64,000 nucleotides of DNA from Lewinellaceae bacterium. GTDB taxonomy: Bacteria > Bacteroidota > Bacteroidia > Chitinophagales > Saprospiraceae. Made by a program: the position numbers and the translations under genes. The DNA lies in assembly GCA_020636325.1 (NCBI GenBank), contig JACJYC010000017.1, positions 106,129-170,128 of the forward strand. Reading direction: 5' to 3'. The notes beneath the pieces are model-generated. The model did no database searches. It was not told where the DNA came from and saw only the letters and a list, made by a program, of their open reading frames with translations. Shown here piece after piece: positions 26,737-35,294 of this stretch. The stretch's first letter is position 1; each line of letters opens with the position of its first letter.

Positions 26737-27450
26737 ATGAAAGGGAAATTATTTCTCATACCCGCTCCTCTCGGCGAAAACGCCACCCATTCCCTCCCCG
26801 TTTATACCGTTGAAATCCTGAATAGCCTTCAGCATTTTATCGCCGAACGCGCCAAAACCGCCCGCCATTACATCAAGGCCGTATTGCCGGAGAAATCACT
26901 GCCGGATCTGGAATTTTTCGAACTCAACGAGCATACGGACGCTGCCGAAGTTGCCGGTTTCCTGAAACCTGCACTTAAAGGCCTGGATATGGGATTGCTG
27001 TCGGAGGCAGGATGCCCCGGGGTGGCGGATCCCGGCGCGAGGGCGGTCCGGTTGGCGCACGAGCTGGGCATCGAGGTGGTGCCGCTCGTCGGTCCTTCTT
27101 CCATTTTGCTGGCCCTCATGGCATCCGGCATGAACGGGCAGCGATTCACCTTTCACGGGTACCTGTCGGCCAAACGCCCCGAAATGGCCCGCGACCTGAA
27201 ACGGCTCGAACAACTCTCCGCCCGCCAGGACCAGACCGAGGTCTTCATCGAGGCGCCTTACCGCAATGAGGCCGTCCTGGAAACCGCCCTGCAATCGTTG
27301 GAACCCGGCACCTGGTTCGGCGTAGCGGCCGACCTGACGCTGCCTTCCCAATTCATCCTTACCCGCAGGATAGCCGACTGGCGGAAACTCCCCAAACCCG
27401 AACTGCACAAGCGGCCGGTCGTTTTTATGGTTTATGCCGGCAAGGGATAA
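26737..27450 (+). CDS. RsmI-like SAM-dependent methyltransferase (tetrapyrrole methylase fold)
   Basis: The 237-residue protein begins KLFLIPAPLGENATHSLPVY and has GLLSEAGCPGVADPGARAVR and VVPLVGPSSILLALMASGMN, then FTFHGYLSAKRPEMARDLKR. These are the SAM-binding and substrate motifs of the RsmI group, which methylate the 2'-hydroxyl of C1402 in 16S rRNA. Compared with RsmI the opening lacks the usual GTPIGNL(G/E)D phrase and the protein is shorter. It is therefore probably the short Bacteroidota paralogue, with target RNA not certain. It lies directly after the PIN toxin but is GC-rich like the core genome. Confidence 0.8.
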   Translation: MKGKLFLIPAPLGENATHSLPVYTVEILNSLQHFIAERAKTARHYIKAVLPEKSLPDLEFFELNEHTDAAEVAGFLKPALKGLDMGLLSEAGCPGVADPGARAVRLAHELGIEVVPLVGPSSILLALMASGMNGQRFTFHGYLSAKRPEMARDLKRLEQLSARQDQTEVFIEAPYRNEAVLETALQSLEPGTWFGVAADLTLPSQFILTRRIADWRKLPKPELHKRPVVFMVYAGKG

Positions 27451-27513
27451 TCGCTTACCCGGTTTTTCGTTACTTTTCCTTTGGGCTACGTCTTAAAAAT
27501 AACTTAGTTTTGA

Positions 27514-27546
27514 TTTGAAACTAAGTAAACATTTTAATTAACTTTG
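27514..27546 (+). promoter_or_regulatory. Promoter of nadA
   Basis: TTTG at 27514-27517, then 21 bases, then TAACTTTG at 27539-27546 match the Bacteroidota sigma-A form. Transcription would begin near 27553, about 20 bases before the ATG at 27573. Confidence 0.7.
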
Positions 27547-27572
27547 TGTTCTCAAATTTAAACCAAATAGTC

Positions 27573-28577
27573 ATGAGCAGCCTGGCCGTCGCCACCAAAC
27601 AACTCGATCAGAAAGGATACCTCGACCTGGAAGTGGACCCTACCCTCGATCTTTTTGAAGAGATCGAACGCCTGAAAAAGGAAAAGAACGCCATCATCCT
27701 GGCCCACTATTACCAGGAGTCGGAGATCCAGGACATAGCCGACTATATCGGCGACAGCCTGGGATTGTCCCAGCAGGCGGCCAAAACGGACGCGGACATC
27801 ATCGTGTTCGCCGGCGTGCACTTCATGGCCGAAACGGCGAAAATGCTCTCACCCCAAAAGAAGGTATTGCTGCCCGACCTCAAAGCGGGTTGCTCGCTGG
27901 CCGATAGCTGTCCGCCGAACCTGTTCAGGAAATTCAAGGAAAAATACCCCGATCACCTGGTGGTCAGCTATATTAATTGCACGGCAGAACTGAAGACCCT
28001 GACGGATATTTGCTGCACGTCCACCAACGCGGTACACATCATAGAAAGCATCCCGAAGGATCAGCCCATCATTTTTGCGCCGGACATCAATCTGGGCCGC
28101 TACCTCGTCAAGAAGACCGGCCGCGACATGGTCCTGTGGGACGGTTCCTGCATGGTGCACGAGATCTTCAGCGCCGAAAAGATCGCCAGGCTCATGATGC
28201 AACATCCGGACGCGCTCCTGATCGCCCACCCGGAATGCGAGGAACATTTGCTGGAAAAGGCGCATTTCATCGGTTCAACTACCGGCCTGCTCAAGTTTAC
28301 CCAACGCAGCGAGGCCAAAGAATTTATTGTTGCTACAGAATCCGGCATCCTCCATCAGATGGAGAAATCCTCACCGGACAAGGTTTTCATCCCGGCGCCG
28401 CCCAACAACACCTGCGCCTGCAACGAATGCCCCCACATGAAACGCAACACCCTGGAAAAGCTCTACTTGTGCATGGCGCACGAACTGCCCGAGATCACAC
28501 TGCCCGACTGGGTGATCGAACAAGGCCGCGCTTCCATCGACCGGATGCTGCAGATTTCGGCGGAGGCGGGGTTGTAG
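27573..28577 (+). CDS. nadA: Quinolinate synthase
   Basis: The 334-residue enzyme condenses iminoaspartate with dihydroxyacetone phosphate to quinolinate, the second step of de novo NAD synthesis. Recognisable parts are NAIILAHYYQESEIQDIADY, GDSLGLSQQAA, VFAGVHFMAETAKMLSP and PDLKAGCSLADSCPP. The three cysteines that hold the [4Fe-4S] cluster fall in AGCSLAD, in IAHPECEEHL-like context, and in NNTCACNECPHM. It starts at the second Met of the open frame because the promoter leader ends there. NadB and NadC are not nearby, so the pathway is scattered. Confidence 0.95.
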   Translation: MSSLAVATKQLDQKGYLDLEVDPTLDLFEEIERLKKEKNAIILAHYYQESEIQDIADYIGDSLGLSQQAAKTDADIIVFAGVHFMAETAKMLSPQKKVLLPDLKAGCSLADSCPPNLFRKFKEKYPDHLVVSYINCTAELKTLTDICCTSTNAVHIIESIPKDQPIIFAPDINLGRYLVKKTGRDMVLWDGSCMVHEIFSAEKIARLMMQHPDALLIAHPECEEHLLEKAHFIGSTTGLLKFTQRSEAKEFIVATESGILHQMEKSSPDKVFIPAPPNNTCACNECPHMKRNTLEKLYLCMAHELPEITLPDWVIEQGRASIDRMLQISAEAGL

Positions 28578-28603
28578 GAAAATCCGGTTCGGAAGTGGCT
28601 GCC

Positions 28604-28801
28604 TCAGTTCTTCCGAAACCGAAGCACAACCAACAGCGGATTGGATCGCGCATTCATACGCGCGAGTACATCGCGGAAGCGGTCATTGAAATCACCCGCA
28701 GGTCTTCCGCCGATCTGCGCCTGGAGGTATTCGGCCGGCAAGTAGGTGATCGGGCCGGTTTCAGTTCCGCCGACTGTTTTATTAAATTCGTCATTATTCA
28801 A
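28604..28801 (-). CDS. Possible small hypothetical protein (65 aa)
   Basis: A 65-codon frame begins MNNDEFNKTVGGTETGPITY and continues LPAEYLQAQIGGRPAGDFND, then RFRDVLARMNARSNPLLVVL. The balanced composition and the amphipathic ending look protein-like rather than like a shadow. The opposite strand here is only non-coding sequence after nadA. No family is recognised and no promoter is clear. Confidence 0.4.
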   Translation of the reverse strand: MNNDEFNKTVGGTETGPITYLPAEYLQAQIGGRPAGDFNDRFRDVLARMNARSNPLLVVLRFRKN

Positions 28802-28869
28802 TTAAAATAGCTGATTATCCGGCAGAATATGTGCATTCATAATGGGAGTAATACTGAAAGGTTACATTT

Positions 28870-30096
28870 TTAGTTTTCACCCAACGCGGATAAATCCTGA
28901 TCAATAATCATCATTACTGGATTAGCGTTTGGGTCCAGTTTATCTGATATGGCTTTTAATTGGAAAAACCGTTCTAATGTTGCGTCATCAACATCCGGAA
29001 GATTTTGCGCCATCCTGGTGCAGTGCTCTTTCAAATCAAAAGCCTCCAGAAAGAAAATCATTTTATTTTGGTCAAAAGTCTTAAAATCGGTTGGGATTGG
29101 CCCAAGATCAAAATTATTAAATAGGCTCTTTTTTGCCCGGGAATAAAAGGTCACTTGACGGTTGCTTTGAGTATCAAACACATTAAAATACCCTCTTCTT
29201 TCCGTAAAATTCGGGAAAACGCAAAACAATTTGTCATCCCAGAAGGCAATATGCATGATATTATAGGTTTTACCGGATTTATTTGTTAAATTCATGCGAT
29301 CTTCACCGTTCCCATGTTTGAATTTTTCCAGCCAATCATTATTTATCCATTTATCGCCTAAATCCAGTTTGTAGGCTGCTCTGAACGTCGCCGGATTGCG
29401 TTCAAGCAGATAAATGGTATCATTCAGAAATTCGTGGACCAGATAGAAGCCTCCTGGTGTTGGCGGTGAAAAACGAGTACCCATGGAAACGTTGAAATCT
29501 AAAAAGAAGGCTGGAAATGGTAAATAGGCCGCCTGGACTTTCCTGTCTTTAACGTAATTGATATTGTACATTCCGCTGTCTTGAGGAGAATTTCCAGCAT
29601 AGAAAACATAATTATTATCGTCAAATTTTGCCATATTCTGATAGTTATTAGGCAGCCGGGTATCCTTTAAATAATCTCCTTTTAAATTATAAACAACAAT
29701 TTTACTTTGGACAAAATCCAATAATTCAATTGTCTGGTCATCTGAATTGTACCAAATGTCGTCAATTCTTAAAAATTTCCCAGGACCTTCACCAGGATTA
29801 TAAATACGGTTGACGAATGAGCCATCTGCCTTGAAAATGCTGATTTGACGGTCATACCCGATGGTTTCTATTAAAAAAAGCATTTGATCAAAAAATTTGA
29901 CCAATTGGACGTTACCAATAAGAAAAGAACCATTAGTCTGGAGCGGGATATATTTGATTGCTTTAACCCATTCTTTATCAGGTAATAAAATTGATTTATT
30001 GAAATCAATTTTAATAGAGGTTAATTCGTTTTTTGTTGTTTCATCAGTTTTGCACCCGATAAAAATAAGAATAAAAAAAAATAAAATTTTTTTCAT
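28870..30096 (-). CDS. 6-bladed beta-propeller lipoprotein
   Basis: The 408-residue protein begins MKKILFFFILIFIGCKTDET, a lipoprotein signal with lipobox FIGC. The mature part has the pattern of the 6-bladed propellers widespread in Bacteroidota: LLPDKEWVKAIKYIPLQTN, ISIFKADGSFVNRIYNPGEG, IELLDFVQSKIVVYNLKGDY, NVFDTQSNRQVTFYS. It is strongly AT-rich. An alternative ATG at 30105 would add MNQ. Directly upstream on the same strand is a small cysteine-rich secreted peptide gene, a pairing reminiscent of NVEALA-type peptides next to propeller lipoproteins. Function is unknown. Confidence 0.75.
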   Translation of the reverse strand: MKKILFFFILIFIGCKTDETTKNELTSIKIDFNKSILLPDKEWVKAIKYIPLQTNGSFLIGNVQLVKFFDQMLFLIETIGYDRQISIFKADGSFVNRIYNPGEGPGKFLRIDDIWYNSDDQTIELLDFVQSKIVVYNLKGDYLKDTRLPNNYQNMAKFDDNNYVFYAGNSPQDSGMYNINYVKDRKVQAAYLPFPAFFLDFNVSMGTRFSPPTPGGFYLVHEFLNDTIYLLERNPATFRAAYKLDLGDKWINNDWLEKFKHGNGEDRMNLTNKSGKTYNIMHIAFWDDKLFCVFPNFTERRGYFNVFDTQSNRQVTFYSRAKKSLFNNFDLGPIPTDFKTFDQNKMIFFLEAFDLKEHCTRMAQNLPDVDDATLERFFQLKAISDKLDPNANPVMMIIDQDLSALGEN

Positions 30097-30113
30097 CTGG
30101 TTCATTATGATAT

Positions 30114-30146
30114 ACAGCCAAGACTGTGGCTTGCAGTCTTGGCTGT
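30114..30146 (-). promoter_or_regulatory. 13-bp hairpin between the Cys-rich peptide gene and the propeller gene
   Basis: ACAGCCAAGACTG (30114-30126) pairs perfectly with CAGTCTTGGCTGT (30134-30146) around a 7-base loop. There is no T run on the minus strand after it, so an attenuator, a processing site that sets different levels of the two products, or an operator is likelier than a terminator. Confidence 0.5.
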
Positions 30147-30181
30147 TATATGGATTTATTTTCAATTAAATTGAGGAAACT

Positions 30182-30382
30182 TTATTGCTCCGGCCCGCAA
30201 ACCTCGTCACAAAAATATTGTTGACTCGGGTTGCAGTCATCGTTCGGAGAATAATCGCACCGCATTACAGAGCACCATTGGTTGCAACTACTAAAAGTTT
30301 CATTAAATCCAGGGACCGCATTAGCTGAATAAAATAGCCCAATAGATAGAAGTATAGGTAAGCTTAAAAGTGTTTTTCGCAT
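30182..30382 (-). CDS. Small secreted six-cysteine peptide
   Basis: From ATG 30382 the product has 66 residues: a signal peptide (MRKTLLSLPILLSIGLFYSA) ending near ANA, then about 43 mature residues with six cysteines in the pattern SCNQWC, MRC, DDC, YFC, EVC. Three disulfides are possible. An upstream in-frame ATG at 30418 would add MKNKTEFPKALV. It is AT-rich and lies some 85 bases before the propeller lipoprotein on the same strand, with a hairpin between. The size, export signal and neighbour resemble NVEALA-like bacteriocin-type peptides, but the NVEALA motif itself is absent. No function can be given. Confidence 0.65.
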   Translation of the reverse strand: MRKTLLSLPILLSIGLFYSANAVPGFNETFSSCNQWCSVMRCDYSPNDDCNPSQQYFCDEVCGPEQ

Positions 30383-30559
30383 GACTAAAGCTTTTGGAAA
30401 TTCAGTTTTGTTTTTCATACTGAGCGGCTGTTTTCTGTGCTACACAAAAATCCAGGGTTCTACAAATTTAAATGATTTTCCGGTATTTTTAACTCCGCCA
30501 AATCCCGTATCTTTCACGCTCAACCCCACCCCCTTTAAACTTTAACCTTTATCCTCGAA

Positions 30560-31300
30560 ATGACCGCCATCATAGTCGAAGACATGCCGCAAGCCGCCCA
30601 GGTACTTCAAAAGGACCTGGAGACCCATTGCCCCGGCGTGGAGGTCATCGGCACGGCCCAAAGCATCGTGGCGGCGGCCAAACTCCTCAACCAGGTAGAT
30701 CCTGACCTCATTTTCCTGGATATCCTCCTGGGCGACGGCACGGGCTTCGACCTCCTGGAGATCCTGCCCAACCTGCGCGCACGGATCGTCTTTGTGACCG
30801 CCTCCGACGAATTCGCCATCCGGGCTTTTCGGTATGCCGCAGTGGATTACCTGCTCAAGCCGGTAGAGCCCGGCCAGTTGATCGAGGCCGTCCGACGCGC
30901 AAAAACACAGCTGCCCGGCGCCGACGAAAGCATTCACCTGCTGAAAGAGACCATACGCCGTCCCGAGGCCCTTCCCAACCGGATCTCGCTGGCCTCCCAG
31001 GAACGCATCCTCGTGGTGGAGATCGAAGAGATCGTGCGGTGCGAAGCCGACGGCAACAACACCCGCTTTGCCCTCTCCAACGGTGAAAAAGTATTTGTGA
31101 CCAAAACCCTCAAACAATACGAACAACTGCTCGAACAACACGGCTTCCTGCGCATTCATCAGTCACACCTGGTCAATGCCCGCTACATCCAGGAGTTCGT
31201 CAAACGCGACGGCGGTTATATCCGCATGAAAAACAGCGATATCGTGCCGGTCTCCGTCCGGAAAAAAGCGGAAATCATGTCCTTTTTTGAAGGTTTATAG
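30560..31300 (+). CDS. LytTR-family response regulator
   Basis: The 246-residue protein has a receiver domain at 1-120: IIVEDMPQAAQVL with the acidic pair, LIFLDILLGDGTGFDLLEIL with the phosphorylated Asp, VTASDEFAIRAF and YLLKPVEPGQL. A LytTR DNA-binding domain runs about 140-245 (ILVVEIEEIVRCEADGNNTR, LRIHQSHLVNARYIQEF, DGGYIRMKNSDIVPVSVRKK). LytTR regulators usually pair with LytS-type kinases (His_kinase domain); none is adjacent, so it is an orphan in this window. TATCTTTC about 50 bases upstream may be part of its promoter. Confidence 0.9.
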   Translation: MTAIIVEDMPQAAQVLQKDLETHCPGVEVIGTAQSIVAAAKLLNQVDPDLIFLDILLGDGTGFDLLEILPNLRARIVFVTASDEFAIRAFRYAAVDYLLKPVEPGQLIEAVRRAKTQLPGADESIHLLKETIRRPEALPNRISLASQERILVVEIEEIVRCEADGNNTRFALSNGEKVFVTKTLKQYEQLLEQHGFLRIHQSHLVNARYIQEFVKRDGGYIRMKNSDIVPVSVRKKAEIMSFFEGL

Positions 31301-31337
31301 GCCGGATCCTAAAAAATGGCCCTTGCAAAAGGATAAT

Positions 31338-31369
31338 TTTGCGACGTTAGCGAATTTTCGCTAATTTTG
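31338..31369 (+). promoter_or_regulatory. Promoter of the fadN-fadA operon with an embedded palindromic operator
   Basis: TTTG (31338-31341), 20 bases, TAATTTTG (31362-31369) is a near-perfect Bacteroidota promoter. Between the boxes lies TTAGCGAA-TT-TTCGCTAA (31347-31364), an exact 18-bp palindrome overlapping the -7 box by three bases. A dimeric repressor bound there would block transcription. Start would be near 31376, leaving a leader of about 240 bases. Confidence 0.7.
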
Positions 31370-31509
31370 CACAGCCTCCGGTTGAACAGGCGCTTTTATT
31401 TCCTGTTTAAGTATTATTGACCTGACCGGAATGGCCATTCTCTTTCATAATGATCGCGGTTTCACTCCGGCCTTCGCGCCGAACCTGACAATCCGGGTGT
31501 ATTTCATCA

Positions 31510-31617
31510 CGACTTATGACTTGCGACTAACAACTTACGACTTACAACTAACAACTTACGACTTACAACTTACGACTTACAACTTACGACTTAAAACTAA
31601 CAACTTACGACTAACAA
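31510..31617 (+). repeat. (ACTTACGACTTACAACTAACA)-type phrase repeat abutting the fadN start
   Basis: Variants of ACTTACGA, CTTACAA and CTAACAA repeat about fourteen times and end with CTAACAA immediately before the ATG at 31618. The tract lies inside the untranslated leader of the operon. Confidence 0.85.
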
Positions 31618-34011
31618 ATGAGCAGACGAATCAAAAAAGCAGCAGTACTGGGGTCCGGTGTGATGGGCTCGGGTATTGCCTGCCACCTGGCCAATATCGG
31701 CCTGGAAGTGCTGATGCTCGACATCGTACCCTTTGACCTGACCGATGCCGAAAAAAGCCAGCGCAGGGCCCGCAACCGGATTGTCGACAATGCCTTTCAG
31801 GCAGCCGTCAAATCCAGGCCCGCCGCATTGTACGATAAATCCTTTGCCGCCCGGATCGAAACCGGCAACTTCGACGATGATTTTGAAAAGATCGCCGACT
31901 GCGACTGGGTCATCGAAGTTGTCGTTGAACGCCTCGACATCAAAAAGCAGATCTTCGAAAAGGTCGATCGGTTCCGCAAGCAAGGTTCGCTCGTGACCTC
32001 CAATACGTCCGGCATTCCAATCCATCTGATGACAGAAGGGCGCAGCGAAGATTTTCGCCGCCATTTCTGCGGGACGCACTTCTTCAACCCGCCGCGCTAC
32101 CTTCGCCTGCTCGAGATCATCCCGACTGCGGAAACCGCTCCGGAAGTCGTCGACTATTTTATGCATTACGGCGACGTTTACCTCGGCAAACAAACCGTGC
32201 TCTGCAAGGATACCCCGGCCTTCATCGGCAACCGGGTAGGGGTATACGCCATGGCCAAGATCTACCAGCTGACCACCGAACTGGGCCTGAAGATCGAAAC
32301 AGTGGACAAGCTGACCGGCCCCGTCATCGGCAGGCCCAAAACCGGCACTTTCCGCCTGGGTGACCTCGTCGGGCACGATACCGCCGCCCATGTCATCAAG
32401 GGCATCCGCGACAACTGCCCGAACGACGAACAGGCCGGCACCTTTGAAGTGCCCAAATACCTGCAATTCCTGCTCGACAATAAATTCCTCGGCAATAAAT
32501 CCGGTCAGGGTTTCTACAAAAAGACCAGCGAGCGCGACGAACAGGGCAAACCTGTCATCCTGTCCCTCAATCTCGAAACCCTGGAATACGAAAAGCCGGT
32601 CCGCGAAGACCTGCCCAGCCTCAAGATCGCCAAGCAGGTGGACCAACTGGGCAAGCGCATCGAAGAGATCTTCAAACTTGAAGATAAAGGCGCCGAACTG
32701 ATCAAACGCTCGTTGCTGGGGCTTTTTGCCTACGTTTCCAACCGCGTGCCCGAAATTACCGACCACCTGTACAGCATCGACGACGCCATGCGCGGCGGCT
32801 ACGCCTGGGATATGGGGCCGTTCGAATACTGGGACGCGATCGGGGTGAAAAAAGGCATCGAACTGGCGGAAGCGCAGGGCGAGACCATCGCCGGCTGGGT
32901 GAAGGATATGACCGCCAAAGGCTTTGACAGCTTCTACAAACGGGAAGGCGGCGTCCGGAAATATTACGATATCGGATCCGGTTCCTACAAGGTGATCCCG
33001 GGCTCCGAATCCTTCATTATCCTGGACAATTACCGCGACAAGGCGCCGGTGCACAAAACCACCGAGACCATCGTGCACGATATCGGCGACGGGGTGCTCT
33101 GCCTCGAATTCACCAGCATGCACAATACCATCGGGGAGGGCGTGCTCAGGGGCATCAACGAAGCCATCCAACTGGCGGAAGAAGGCAACTGGAAAGGCCT
33201 GGTCATCGGCAACAACGCGACCAATTTCTCGGTCGGCGCCAACCTCATGATGATCGCCATGATGGCCTATCAGCAGGAATTCGACGAGCTGAACATGGCC
33301 GTTAACTACTTCCAGCAGACGACCATGCGTTGCCGCTATTCCAGCATTCCGGTCGTGATCGCCACACAGGGCTATGTCTTCGGCGGCGGCTGCGAAACCC
33401 TGATGCACTGCGACGCGGCGGCGGTAGCGGCCGAATCCTATATCGGACTGGTGGAAGTGGGCGTAGGCCTGATCCCCGGCGGCGGCGGCACCAAGGAGTT
33501 TGCCCTTCGGGCTTCGGATGAATTCTTTGAAGGCGATGTGCAGATACCGACGCTGATCAATAAATTCAAGACCATCGCGCTGGCCAGTGTGGGCACCTCC
33601 GCGCAGGAGGCGTTCAACTACGGCTATCTCCTGCCCGGCCGGGATGCGGTGGTGATGAACAAGGACCGTAATATCGCTGAAGCCAAACAAAAGGTGCTGG
33701 AACTGTCGGAAGGGTACACCCAACCCATTATGCGGGAGGATATCACGGTACTGGGCCGGGGTGGGCTGGCGGCGCTTTATGCAGCAGCCAACGAGCTCAA
33801 GCTCGGCCGTTACGCCAGTGAACACGATATCAAGATCGCCCACAAGGTGGCCTGGGTGCTTTGCGGCGGCGACCTGACCGGCACGCAACAGGTGTCGGAG
33901 CAATACCTGCTGGATGTCGAACGGGAAGCCTTCCTCAGCCTTTGCGGCGAGCAGAAAACCCTGGAGCGCATCCAGTACATGCTGCAGAACAACAAGCCGT
34001 TGAGAAATTAA
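31618..34011 (+). CDS. fadN: 3-Hydroxyacyl-CoA dehydrogenase / enoyl-CoA hydratase (FadN-type)
   Basis: The 797-residue bifunctional enzyme catalyses the hydration and oxidation steps of fatty-acid beta-oxidation. The dehydrogenase part comes first: AAVLGSGVMGSGIACHLANI is the NAD-binding loop and FCGTHFFNPPRYLRLLEIIP the catalytic His region. The hydratase part follows at about 490-700: LVIGNNATNFSVGANLMMIA and YVFGGGCETLMHCDAAAVAA, then IGLVEVGVGLIPGGGG for the oxyanion holes and CoA site. This order is the reverse of FadB/FadJ and matches FadN of Bacillus in both order and length (about 790). It is followed by the thiolase gene; a FadE is not in the window. Confidence 0.92.
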   Translation: MSRRIKKAAVLGSGVMGSGIACHLANIGLEVLMLDIVPFDLTDAEKSQRRARNRIVDNAFQAAVKSRPAALYDKSFAARIETGNFDDDFEKIADCDWVIEVVVERLDIKKQIFEKVDRFRKQGSLVTSNTSGIPIHLMTEGRSEDFRRHFCGTHFFNPPRYLRLLEIIPTAETAPEVVDYFMHYGDVYLGKQTVLCKDTPAFIGNRVGVYAMAKIYQLTTELGLKIETVDKLTGPVIGRPKTGTFRLGDLVGHDTAAHVIKGIRDNCPNDEQAGTFEVPKYLQFLLDNKFLGNKSGQGFYKKTSERDEQGKPVILSLNLETLEYEKPVREDLPSLKIAKQVDQLGKRIEEIFKLEDKGAELIKRSLLGLFAYVSNRVPEITDHLYSIDDAMRGGYAWDMGPFEYWDAIGVKKGIELAEAQGETIAGWVKDMTAKGFDSFYKREGGVRKYYDIGSGSYKVIPGSESFIILDNYRDKAPVHKTTETIVHDIGDGVLCLEFTSMHNTIGEGVLRGINEAIQLAEEGNWKGLVIGNNATNFSVGANLMMIAMMAYQQEFDELNMAVNYFQQTTMRCRYSSIPVVIATQGYVFGGGCETLMHCDAAAVAAESYIGLVEVGVGLIPGGGGTKEFALRASDEFFEGDVQIPTLINKFKTIALASVGTSAQEAFNYGYLLPGRDAVVMNKDRNIAEAKQKVLELSEGYTQPIMREDITVLGRGGLAALYAAANELKLGRYASEHDIKIAHKVAWVLCGGDLTGTQQVSEQYLLDVEREAFLSLCGEQKTLERIQYMLQNNKPLRN

Positions 34012-34020
34012 TAATTAATT

Positions 34021-34096
34021 GTTCGATTAATCCGATTGATTCGATTGATTCGATTGATCGGATCAATCGGAAAATCGATTCATTCCAATCAATTGA
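34021..34096. repeat. (CGATTGATT)n repeat with palindrome, abutting the fadA start
   Basis: Five or more units of CGATTGATT fill the fadN-fadA gap and end a few bases before the ATG at 34101. Two arms, CGATTGATC (34051-34059) and GATCAATCG (34061-34069), can fold into a hairpin. The same phrase, inverted, occurs before alaS at 61057-61167. Confidence 0.85.
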
Positions 34097-34100
34097 CACC

Positions 34101-35273
34101 ATGGAAGCATACATCATAAAAGGTTATCGCTCGGCCGTCGGAAAAGCCAAAAAGGGCGGATTCAGGAATTACCGGTCCGACGACCTGGCCGTCGACGTGA
34201 TCAAACATTTGCTGGCCCAGACGCCGGAACTCGACCCGACGCTGGTAGACGACCTGATCGTGGGTTGCGCCAACCCGGAAGGGGAGCAGGGGCTCCAGAT
34301 CGGCCGCCAGATCTCGGTAAGGGCGCTGGGCAAACCGGTACCCGGCATGACCGTCAACCGGTACTGCGCTTCGGGCCTGGAAACCATTTCCATTGCTGTG
34401 GCCAAGATCCGGGCAGGCATGGGGCATGTCTACGTGGCCGGCGGCGCCGAGAGCATGAGCATGATCCCGATGACGGGCTACAAACTGGCGCCGAGCTATA
34501 AGGTAGCCAGTACCACGCCCGACTATCTGGTCAGCATGGGCCTGACCGCCGAAGCAGTGGCGAATAAATTCAAGATCAGCCGGGAAGCTTCCGACGAATT
34601 TTCCTATCGGTCGCATGCAAAGGCCGGCGCTGCGATCGACGCGGGCAAGTTCAAGGACGAGATTGTGCCGGTTTCCGTGGAAGAAGTCTTCGTAAAAGAC
34701 AACAAGCGGGTTTCCGCGACCAATGTGGTGGATACCGACGAGGGTGTGCGCAGGGATACGACCAAAGAGGCGCTGGCGCAACTCAGGCCCGTTTTCGCCC
34801 AGGGCGGCGTGGTTACGGCGGGCAACTCCTCACAGACTTCCGACGGGGTAGCCTTTGTGCTGGTCGTGAGCGAAGAGATCGTCAAACAGCTCAACCTGCA
34901 GCCGATTGCCCGGTTGGCGGCCTGTTCGGTGGCCGGCGTGGAGCCGTTGTATATGGGCATCGGCCCCTGTGCGGCGATCCCCAAAGCCCTCAGGCAGGCG
35001 AATATGAAACTGGACGATATCCAGTTGATCGAACTGAACGAAGCCTTTGCGGCCCAGTCGCTGGCGGTTATCCAGGAAGCCGGTCTGGATCCGGATATCG
35101 TCAATGTCAACGGCGGCGCGATCGCCCTGGGGCACCCGCTGGGGTGTACGGGCGCGAAACTGTCCATCCAGCTGTTCAACGAACTGCGGCGGCGCAACCA
35201 GAAATACGGCATGGTGACGGCTTGTGTCGGCGGCGGACAGGGGATCGCGGGGATCTACGAGTTGCTGAATTGA
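34101..35273 (+). CDS. fadA: Acetyl-CoA C-acyltransferase (thiolase)
   Basis: The 390-residue enzyme cleaves 3-ketoacyl-CoA to acetyl-CoA and a shortened acyl-CoA, the last step of beta-oxidation. The nucleophile is in TVNRYCASGLETISIAVAKI, with LNEAFAAQSLAVIQEAG and NVNGGAIALGHPLGCTGAKL supplying His, and GMVTACVGGGQGIAGIYELL supplying the second Cys. Length and motifs are complete. The longer upstream open frame reads through the repeat and the end of fadN and was rejected. It is the second gene of the operon driven from 31338, and converges on modA with 21 bases between the stop codons. Confidence 0.93.
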   Translation: MEAYIIKGYRSAVGKAKKGGFRNYRSDDLAVDVIKHLLAQTPELDPTLVDDLIVGCANPEGEQGLQIGRQISVRALGKPVPGMTVNRYCASGLETISIAVAKIRAGMGHVYVAGGAESMSMIPMTGYKLAPSYKVASTTPDYLVSMGLTAEAVANKFKISREASDEFSYRSHAKAGAAIDAGKFKDEIVPVSVEEVFVKDNKRVSATNVVDTDEGVRRDTTKEALAQLRPVFAQGGVVTAGNSSQTSDGVAFVLVVSEEIVKQLNLQPIARLAACSVAGVEPLYMGIGPCAAIPKALRQANMKLDDIQLIELNEAFAAQSLAVIQEAGLDPDIVNVNGGAIALGHPLGCTGAKLSIQLFNELRRRNQKYGMVTACVGGGQGIAGIYELLN

Positions 35274-35294
35274 AATCGTTTTTCCCGCGCAGGC

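Noticed and set aside
28604..28810. Plus-strand frame continuing past nadA (277 codons from 27977)
   Set aside because: It is a shifted frame within nadA; nadA itself is complete.
31597..33903. 768-codon minus-strand open frame opposite fadN
   Set aside because: Shadow of a GC-rich gene with every beta-oxidation motif; the antisense translation has no recognisable features.
33861..34100. N-terminal extension of the thiolase through the repeat
   Set aside because: It overlaps the end of fadN in another frame and reads the CGATTGATT repeat; the thiolase proper starts at 34101.
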